From Methylotenera sp. (GTDB taxonomy: Bacteria; Pseudomonadota; Gammaproteobacteria; Burkholderiales; Methylophilaceae), in contig DAIDAH010000079.1 in assembly GCA_027310735.1 (NCBI GenBank), positions 1-10,933 on the forward strand: a stretch of DNA of 10,933 nt, in the 5' to 3' direction. Below the pieces are notes generated by a model that searched no databases, was not told where the DNA came from, and worked only from the letters and a program-made list of their open reading frames with translations. Made by a program: the position numbers and the translations under genes. Positions 6,839 to 10,933 of the stretch are shown here, in pieces (within the stretch, counting starts at the first letter, position 1; each line of letters opens with the position of its first letter).

Positions 6839-7123
6839 ATGTCCAAATACAATATTACATTTGCCGATATTGGCACTACGATTACGGTTCCACGTGGTAC
6901 CCGTATTGTTGAAGTAGCTGAAAAAGTCGGCGCGAGCATACCGTTTGGCTGTAAAGAGAATGACTGTGGTGACTGCATGATCGAAGTGCTGGAAGGTGCA
7001 TACAATCTTTCTATTCCATCTGCATTGGAAACCGAGCTACTTAAGCAGAAATTTGGTAAGTCTAACAACCGCCTTGCATGTCAGGCGATGGTGTTGGGCG
7101 ATGTAACGGTTAAACCAGCCTGA
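6839..7123 (+). CDS. [2Fe-2S] ferredoxin, plant/adrenodoxin-like fold (short paralog)
   Basis: A 94-residue [2Fe-2S] ferredoxin with C38-x4-C43-x2-C46 (GCKENDCGDC) and C81 in NRLACQAMVLGDV as the fourth ligand. Domain layout and length are those of a minimal ferredoxin of this type. It is the tandem paralog of the gene just upstream, without that gene's insertion and extra cysteine. The start is ATG 6839, seven bases after AAGGA (6827-6831), which overlaps the stop of the preceding ferredoxin; the upstream in-frame ATG at 6803 lies inside that gene and is not a likely start. It appears to be the last gene before a family 2 palindromic repeat about 26 bases downstream, so the fix transcript may end or be processed here. 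Confidence 0.92.
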   Translation: MSKYNITFADIGTTITVPRGTRIVEVAEKVGASIPFGCKENDCGDCMIEVLEGAYNLSIPSALETELLKQKFGKSNNRLACQAMVLGDVTVKPA

Positions 7124-7148
7124 CTATTGATACAGCAACATACATAAT

Positions 7149-7250
7149 TCCCTCCCCATGTAAGGGGGAGGGTCAGGGTGGGGGTTAAAGTTTGCAATGA
7201 TATGCAACGGTTCACCCCCATCCCAACCTTCCCCCTGCTAGGGGGAGGGA
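7149..7250. repeat. GC-rich palindromic intergenic repeat, family 2, copy 2
   Basis: The same architecture as the element at 513-608: a 5' hairpin CCCTCCCC (7150-7157) with GGGGGAGGG (7164-7172), the conserved AGGGTGGGGGT and ACCCCCATCCCAACC inner blocks, and a 3' hairpin CCCCCT (7231-7236) with AGGGGG (7240-7245). The centre differs from copy 1 (TTGCA at 7192-7196 facing TGCAA at 7203-7207) but is again self-complementary. It lies 26 bases after a ferredoxin stop codon and separates the fix operon from the thioredoxin-like ferredoxin gene. Confidence 0.8.
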
Positions 7251-7288
7251 GTTAAACGCTAAATATTTGTCACTTTTAAGGAGGCATC

Positions 7289-7612
7289 ATGCCAAGACCA
7301 CCCAAGCACGTATTTGTTTGCAACCAAGCCAGACCACCTAACCATCCACGAGGCTCCTGCCAATCTAAAGGCGGTAATGAGTTGCTGCAGGAATTCTGGC
7401 AACAATTACAGGCACGTAATTTGTGGGATAAGTTTTCCGTTACCTACTCAGGCTGTTTAGGCCCATGCGATAGCGGCCCTAATGTGCTGGTGTACCCAGA
7501 AAGCGTCATGTACGGCGGTGTGACTAAAGCAGATGTCACTACGATTATCAATGAGCATTTGATAGACGGTAATGTAGTCGAACGTCTCAAAGTGCCTGAA
7601 AGTATTTGGTAG
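7289..7612 (+). CDS. Thioredoxin-like [2Fe-2S] ferredoxin (2FeCp type)
   Basis: A 107-residue thioredoxin-fold [2Fe-2S] ferredoxin, the type described from Clostridium pasteurianum and also found in the nif region of Azotobacter vinelandii. The ligand pattern is C11-x12-C24 at the N-terminus (VFVCNQARPP ... RGSC) and C56-x3-C60 (SGCLGPC), followed by the usual GPNVLVYPESVMYGGV segment at about 63-78. It probably acts with nitrogenase or its assembly as a low-potential carrier or redox sensor; the exact partner is unknown. A very strong AAGGAGG (7278-7284) precedes ATG 7289 by four bases. No clear sigma-54 promoter is visible in the 165-base gap upstream, which is mostly occupied by the palindromic repeat, so it is probably reached by read-through. 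The next gene starts eight bases after its stop. Confidence 0.9.
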   Translation: MPRPPKHVFVCNQARPPNHPRGSCQSKGGNELLQEFWQQLQARNLWDKFSVTYSGCLGPCDSGPNVLVYPESVMYGGVTKADVTTIINEHLIDGNVVERLKVPESIW

Positions 7613-7619
7613 AACTATC

Positions 7620-8087
7620 TTGCAAGGCATAGTCGCAACAGATGATTTGCCACCACGCGTAGCGGGCTATCTTACGGCCGCTGCAGCGTCGGGGGATTGG
7701 CGAGATGCGGAGTCTTTGTTATGGCGTGCGCAGGCAGCGGACCCTGACTGTCTGCATGTGTATTACACGCTGTATAAGTTCTATTTTAATCACAAGCGCT
7801 TGGGCGATGCTGAACGCGCTACCTGTTTAGCGCTGGATGCCGCAGCACGTTTGGCGAATATTGCGGCTGATTGGCGTTTACAAAATATCAGCGCTAGCGA
7901 TTGGGGGAAGGCACATTCGCCGCAACACTTTTATTTGTTCAGCCTGAAAGCTTTGGCGTTTATTCGTTTGCGCCAACTTCGCCTCGATGATGCAGATTTG
8001 ATTCTTGCCAAGTTACGTGAGATTGACCCTAGTGATTCTGTGGGGCATTCTGTGATTGAATCATATGCAATGGGAGCGGCAGCATGA
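7620..8087 (+). CDS. TPR-like helical protein of unknown function, nif-associated
   Basis: A 155-residue protein with no function I can name. The N-terminal part (about residues 12-75) looks like one to two tetratricopeptide-type helical hairpins (YLTAAAASGDWRDAESLLWRAQAADPDCLHVYYTLYKF, then a helix with KRLGDAERATCLALDAAA; each quoted here as a guide to position). A second helical pair, around 110-140, includes ALAFIRLRQLRLDDADLILAKL. Such repeats usually mediate protein-protein contact. The start is TTG 7620: the frame is open upstream only to a TAG at 7575-7577 and contains no ATG or GTG there, and no strong ribosome site is visible, so coupling to the preceding gene is likely. The 3' end overlaps the next gene as ATGA (8084-8087), arguing that the two products act together. 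Confidence 0.75.
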   Translation: MQGIVATDDLPPRVAGYLTAAAASGDWRDAESLLWRAQAADPDCLHVYYTLYKFYFNHKRLGDAERATCLALDAAARLANIAADWRLQNISASDWGKAHSPQHFYLFSLKALAFIRLRQLRLDDADLILAKLREIDPSDSVGHSVIESYAMGAAA

Positions 8088-8443
8088 GCGTGCTAAGTGG
8101 AGCGTTGCTAGGTATTCTGGAAGAGGCTGGTGTTGCCGTACTTACCATTACAGAGGGCTTGGAGCCTGAAGAGTTTTTTAGCAGCCGATTCACGCAGCAA
8201 GAGGTATTGCGGCAAATGAGCATCATGTCAGATACTGCCGCCAATGTACCGGATGATCTTAAACTGAAAATGATTGAAATTGACTGGGCAGGTTGGTCGA
8301 TACTGGGTATAGAGTTAAAGATGGCTGGTAGCGCAGAACGAGATGCCTTGTGGTTCGGCGTGCGCTCCTTGGTGCCGGCAACGCTGATGTGGATGCGTGT
8401 TTATAGAAAGGATGCGCCAGAGTTATTTTCTCTAATGACTTAA
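8084..8443 (+). CDS. Conserved-looking protein of unknown function, translationally coupled to the TPR-like protein
   Basis: A 119-residue soluble protein that I do not recognise. It is predicted to be mostly helical, with an acidic N-terminal half (LTITEGLEPEEFFSS at about 20-34) and a C-terminal segment rich in aromatic residues and arginine (DALWFGVRSLVPATLMWMRVYRK at about 87-109). It has no cysteines, no signal peptide and no obvious catalytic motif. Its ATG overlaps the previous stop (ATGA, 8084-8087), so the pair is probably made in a fixed ratio, perhaps as a complex serving the thioredoxin-like ferredoxin or nitrogenase maturation; that is inference from context only. A large palindromic element begins within its stop codon. 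Confidence 0.75.
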   Translation: MSVLSGALLGILEEAGVAVLTITEGLEPEEFFSSRFTQQEVLRQMSIMSDTAANVPDDLKLKMIEIDWAGWSILGIELKMAGSAERDALWFGVRSLVPATLMWMRVYRKDAPELFSLMT

Positions 8444-8563
8444 ACATTACTTTTATGGGCGCATTGCTTCGTTGCGCGGTACTCGTAACCTAGCTGTACT
8501 AACGTACTATCTCGGCTTCTGCGTTCCGTGCGCCTTGCACTGCATCCCATAGAAGTAATGTTT
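8442..8563. repeat. Palindromic element with 18-nt complementary arms, family 1, copy B
   Basis: The left arm AAACATTACTTTTATGGG (8442-8459) pairs with the right arm CCCATAGAAGTAATGTTT (8546-8563) at 17 of 18 positions; the exception is T opposite G, a G-U pair in RNA. The left arm begins at the second base of the stop codon at 8441-8443. The core centres on GTAC-TAAC-GTAC (8496-8507), and its right half (8493-8540) resembles the right half of the element at 2091-2194, while the arms of the two copies have no resemblance. A short T run (8561-8564) follows the right arm, so this copy could act as a terminator. Confidence 0.83.
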
Positions 8564-8582
8564 TGATGCAATCAATGGCGGC

Positions 8583-8598
8583 TGTCTCTTTTGCTACA
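8583..8598 (+). promoter_or_regulatory. NifA upstream activator sequence for modE
   Basis: TGTCTCTTTTGCTACA is an exact TGT-N10-ACA match and is identical to the fixA site at 13 of 16 bases, including the shared TTTGCTACA half. It lies 101 bases before the GG of the sigma-54 element at 8682-8698. Confidence 0.83.
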
Positions 8599-8681
8599 AA
8601 TACGACAAAGTAAAAGTTGAAAATATTGGTTTAAAAATCAAAAATTCTCACAACAGCCCGTATTCATTGATGATCTATTTT

Positions 8682-8698
8682 TTGGCATGAAACCTGCT
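8682..8698 (+). promoter_or_regulatory. Sigma-54 (RpoN) -24/-12 promoter of modE
   Basis: TTGGCATGAAACCTGCT has GG at 8684-8685 and GC at 8696-8697 with the required ten bases between. It shares the TTGGCAT -24 block with the fixA promoter; the -12 block is CTGCT rather than TTGCT. The predicted start of transcription is near 8708, just before the Mo-box-like operator. Confidence 0.82.
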
Positions 8699-8710
8699 CT
8701 AACTTTAATT

Positions 8711-8738
8711 ACCGATATATACTTGTATATATTACGAC
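8711..8738. promoter_or_regulatory. Mo-box-like ModE operator in front of modE
   Basis: The half-sites ACCGATATATA (8711-8721) and TATATTACGAC (8728-8738) are six bases apart. Compared with the enterobacterial Mo-box as I recall it (ATCGNTATATA-N6-TATATAACGAT), 18 of 21 defined positions match at the exact spacing. It also contains a perfect inner palindrome, ATATATAC-TT-GTATATAT (8715-8732). Lying at or just after the expected transcription start, it would let Mo-loaded ModE block its own transcription. Confidence 0.75.
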
Positions 8739-8753
8739 AAACCTAGGTGGAAT

Positions 8754-9563
8754 ATGGCTGAACAAAACAATTTCAAAGTTATGGGTTCATTATCACTTGG
8801 GCTGGATGCGCAAAACTTACTCAGTGATAAGCGTATCGCCTTACTGGAGAAAGTTGGAGAGTTCGGCTCCATTACACAAGCGGCTAAGGCGGTGAAGTTA
8901 AGTTATAAAGGCGCGTGGGATGCAGTGGATACAATGAATGGCATGTTTGGTGAGCCATTGGTGGTGACCATGACCGGTGGCAAAGGCGGTGGTGGTACGC
9001 AACTCACCGTAACCGGTATTCGCATTGTTGATACTTATCGTGCGCTGCTGCGTGAACATCAACGTTTTATGCAGGCCGCCAGCGCTGGCATTGAAAATTT
9101 CGACAATATTTATCAAATGATCAGGAGATTGTCTGTGAAAACGAGTGCTAGAAATCAGTTTTTTGGCAAAGTGAGCGCCATCAAGCTCGGACCAGTGAAT
9201 GTAGAAGTTGAGTTAACGCTCACAGGTGGCGACAAAATTCATTCAGTGATTACGCACGATGGGCTAGATAGTCTGGGTCTGAAAGTGGGTAGTGAGGCGT
9301 GGGCGTTGGTTAAGGCGAGCTGGATTATCCTCGCCATGCCAGATGCGGCTACTAAGGTGAGTGCGCGTAACAAGCTGGTTGGCAAGATTTCCCGTATTTC
9401 AGGTGGCAATGTGAATACCGAAGTTAGCGTGCAGTTGGATGGCGGTAACACCGTGAGCGTGGTGATTACCAACGACAGTGTGACGAGTCTGGAGCTTGCT
9501 GAAGGCGTTGAAGTTTGCGCGGTGTTTAAGGCGAGTAGTGTGATTATGGGTATCACTGATTAA
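8754..9563 (+). CDS. modE: Molybdate-responsive transcriptional regulator ModE
   Basis: A 269-residue ModE, close to the usual full length. The N-terminal winged helix-turn-helix (about residues 25-90) contains GSITQAAKAVKLSYKGAWD at 38-56 and the glycine-rich wing GGKGGGGTQLT (75-85). A linker helix (about 90-125) is followed by two tandem TOBE/Mop molybdate-binding domains (about 129-196 and 202-267), each opening with an SARN motif (131-134 and 204-207). Family members bind molybdate as dimers and repress high-affinity molybdate uptake genes, and in some diazotrophs choose between Mo and alternative nitrogenases. Here the gene sits behind a NifA/sigma-54 promoter and a Mo-box-like site, implying induction with the nif genes and negative autoregulation. 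ATG 8754 follows AGGTGG (8745-8750). A terminator-like hairpin follows the gene. Confidence 0.95.
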   Translation: MAEQNNFKVMGSLSLGLDAQNLLSDKRIALLEKVGEFGSITQAAKAVKLSYKGAWDAVDTMNGMFGEPLVVTMTGGKGGGGTQLTVTGIRIVDTYRALLREHQRFMQAASAGIENFDNIYQMIRRLSVKTSARNQFFGKVSAIKLGPVNVEVELTLTGGDKIHSVITHDGLDSLGLKVGSEAWALVKASWIILAMPDAATKVSARNKLVGKISRISGGNVNTEVSVQLDGGNTVSVVITNDSVTSLELAEGVEVCAVFKASSVIMGITD

Positions 9564-9590
9564 CTAACAATTCTAAAGAATAATTCAGAT

Positions 9591-9614
9591 AAATGACTTT
9601 TTATGTCATTTTTT
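9591..9614 (+). terminator. Probable intrinsic terminator after modE
   Basis: AAATGAC (9591-9597) pairs with GTCATTT (9605-9611) across a seven-base loop, and the stem merges into a run of six T (9609-9614). The stem is AT-rich, so it is weaker than a classical terminator, but position and T tract fit. It separates modE from the porin gene. Confidence 0.6.
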
Positions 9615-9618
9615 ATCA

Positions 9619-9646
9619 ACCGTTATGTAGTTTACTTTATTGCGTT
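9619..9646. promoter_or_regulatory. Possible second Mo-box in front of the porin gene
   Basis: ACCGTTATGTA (9619-9629) and TTTATTGCGTT (9636-9646) are six bases apart, the same geometry as the Mo-box before modE. They match 15 of 21 defined consensus positions, and the two sites share ACCG-N-TAT-N-TA on the left and a T-N-TATT-N-CG right half. It lies 30 bases before the porin start. It is a weaker match than the modE site and rests on resemblance only. Confidence 0.45.
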
Positions 9647-9675
9647 TGTGATTTTTTATAAAAAGGGGTTATGAA

Positions 9676-10933
9676 ATGAGATATTTACCATTGAATAAAG
9701 GGTGGAAGTTGAAGTGTGGCGTGTTGCTTGCTTTGTGCGTCAGCAATGCTTATGCGGAAGACGATGGCAGCGACAGAATCGGACAATTGCAGAAGATGCT
9801 ACAAGATCAACAAAAACAAATGCAGGAACAGCAATGGCAGATGAAAGCGATGGCTGAAGAGCTCAAAGCCCTGCAAGGCGCACGAGGTAAGGCTGAAGGG
9901 CAGCCTGTTTTTGCTTCATTCAAGGATGGTATTAAATTGGGCGATGGTAGCGGCGATTGGCAGTTGGCAATCAATGGTAGGGTGCAGGCCGATGCGCGCG
10001 CATTCAGCCCTAGTGAAACTGCCGCAGATACATTTAGCGTCCGCCGTGCAAGACTAGGTGCAACGATGACGTTTTACAAGGATTTTTCTGCGCGGATAGA
10101 AGGTGAATACTCTGGTACCAGTACAGCTATGACCTACGGTTATTTGGATATCAATAAATTTAAGCAGGCGCAAATTCGTATTGGTCAGTTCAAGCCATTT
10201 TATGGCTTAGAGCGCAGCATGAGTACTAATTTTACCGACTTTCAGGAGCGCTCAATGGCAGATGCATTGGTTGGCAGCACGTATGACCGTGGTGTCATGG
10301 TGCATGGCACGCCAGTCAAAGGCATGTACTACAGCGCAGCCTGGATTAACGGTAATAATGCTGATGAAACAGACGTTAAATATGACAACAAGGATGTCAT
10401 GGCGCGCCTGACTGGCAATATTGCCGAATTTGCAGGTTGGAAAGGTGCCGTGGCCCATATCGGCGGATTTTACGCATACGGTAAACAAGAGCCTGGCTCT
10501 GCGATTCCTATCATGCAAACGGAGGCACGCGGTTACAAGTTTTTTGAAACGGCGGATACAACTGCAAATAAATTCGCAAGCTCAGTTGACCGGACACGCG
10601 GCGGTGTTGAACTGGCTTTAGCAAATGGCCCGATAAAACTCCAGAGTGAATACATTCGCGCCAATTTTGATGGTACTAGCTATAGCCGTGATATGTCTTC
10701 ATGGTACGCCAGTCTGAACTGGCTGGTAACAGGTGAGACATTTGCCGATGCCTACAAAGATGGTGCTTTTGGCAGAATCCGGCCAAAGAACAATTTCAAT
10801 TTCGGTGGCGAAGGCTGGGGCGCATTACAGGTTGGCATTCGGTTTAGTAATTTCGATGGCGGTGATTTCGTTACCACCAATGCTGCCGGTACCGGAAAAC
10901 TTACTGCAACGACAAAGACCAACGGTGCTGATG
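9676..10933 (+). CDS. Phosphate-selective porin O/P (OprO/OprP) family protein, 3' end outside window
   Basis: An outer-membrane beta-barrel channel of the OprO/OprP family, which passes anions such as phosphate; the first 419 codons are present and the frame is open to the window edge. The N-terminus is a signal peptide: basic start, hydrophobic core CGVLLALCVSN, and cleavage probably after AYA at residue 27. A periplasmic coiled coil follows (about 33-66), rich in Gln and Met (KMLQDQQKQMQEQQWQMKAM). The barrel then begins with LAINGRVQADARAF, IRIGQFKPFYGLE and repeated aromatic strand ends, and RIRPKNNFNFGGEGWGALQVG near 370-390 is family-typical. ATG 9676 lies seven bases after GGGG (9665-9668); the ATG at 9671 is followed by a stop after one codon. 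Next to modE and a Mo-box-like site, it may admit molybdate; this is inference. Confidence 0.88.
   Translation, partial: MRYLPLNKGWKLKCGVLLALCVSNAYAEDDGSDRIGQLQKMLQDQQKQMQEQQWQMKAMAEELKALQGARGKAEGQPVFASFKDGIKLGDGSGDWQLAINGRVQADARAFSPSETAADTFSVRRARLGATMTFYKDFSARIEGEYSGTSTAMTYGYLDINKFKQAQIRIGQFKPFYGLERSMSTNFTDFQERSMADALVGSTYDRGVMVHGTPVKGMYYSAAWINGNNADETDVKYDNKDVMARLTGNIAEFAGWKGAVAHIGGFYAYGKQEPGSAIPIMQTEARGYKFFETADTTANKFASSVDRTRGGVELALANGPIKLQSEYIRANFDGTSYSRDMSSWYASLNWLVTGETFADAYKDGAFGRIRPKNNFNFGGEGWGALQVGIRFSNFDGGDFVTTNAAGTGKLTATTKTNGAD

Larger units (their letters stand above)
8444..8753. other. 310-base gene-free regulatory region upstream of modE
   Basis: No protein-coding ORF is credible here. 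In order it holds the family 1 palindrome (8442-8563), a NifA activator site (8583-8598), an AT-rich spacer (about 8605-8680), a sigma-54 promoter (8682-8698), a Mo-box-like operator (8711-8738) and the modE ribosome site AGGTGG (8745-8750). Confidence 0.8.

Noticed and set aside
7179..7197. Sigma-54-like GG-N10-GC followed by A in the second GC-rich repeat
   Set aside because: The spacing arises from a run of G in the repeat; the -24 block lacks TGGCA, and no TGT-N10-ACA site was found nearby.
513..7250. Palindromic repeats as a CRISPR array
   Set aside because: The repeats are about 100 bases, kilobases apart and in single copies, with no regular spacers or cas genes.
9636..9662. Sigma-70 promoter close to the porin gene (TTTATT and TATAAA)
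   Set aside because: The spacing is 15 bases and the -10 would lie almost on the ribosome site, leaving no leader; the true promoter is probably elsewhere.
10421..10621. 66-codon + strand ORF within the porin region
   Set aside because: It is out of frame with the continuous OprO/P-like reading frame that covers 9676 to the window end.

Overview
The window is part of a nitrogen-fixation (nif/fix) region from a diazotrophic proteobacterium. Protein sequence style, moderate base composition (roughly half G+C by eye) and intergenic repeats suggest a betaproteobacterium (Nitrosomonadales/Methylophilaceae-like) or a gammaproteobacterial methylotroph; I cannot decide which from sequence alone. All genes are on the + strand.

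Layout: (1) the 3' end of nifV (homocitrate synthase, 1-492); (2) a GC-rich palindromic repeat and nifW (764-1096); (3) a textbook NifA/sigma-54 promoter (activator site 1104-1119, -24/-12 element 1189-1205) driving fixA-fixB-fixC-fixX, a small unrecognised His-rich ORF, an A-type flavodiiron protein, and two tandem [2Fe-2S] ferredoxins (to 7123); (4) a second copy of the GC-rich repeat, then a thioredoxin-like [2Fe-2S] ferredoxin and two proteins of unknown function (7289-8443); (5) a second NifA/sigma-54 promoter, whose activator site matches the first at 13 of 16 positions, in front of modE (8754-9563), with a ModE-type operator (Mo-box) between promoter and gene; (6) a terminator-like hairpin, a second, weaker Mo-box-like site, and the 5' part of a phosphate-selective-porin (OprO/OprP) family gene running off the right edge.

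How the genes fit together: NifV makes the homocitrate of FeMo-co and NifW assists MoFe protein assembly. FixABCX is the electron-bifurcating ETF complex that drives NADH electrons to ferredoxin or flavodoxin for nitrogenase reductase. The downstream ferredoxins are candidate electron carriers, and the flavodiiron protein is a candidate O2/NO scavenger or redox partner. ModE couples the region to molybdate supply, and the two Mo-box-like sites suggest that the porin may be an outer-membrane entry route for molybdate (inference).

The most unusual non-coding signal is that four structured repeats of two families sit just after stop codons. In one family the core is conserved between copies, but the 18-nt outer arms are completely different in sequence and still pair with each other, and each left arm starts inside the stop codon of the gene before it. 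In the other family the outer hairpins are conserved and the central stem varies but remains self-complementary.
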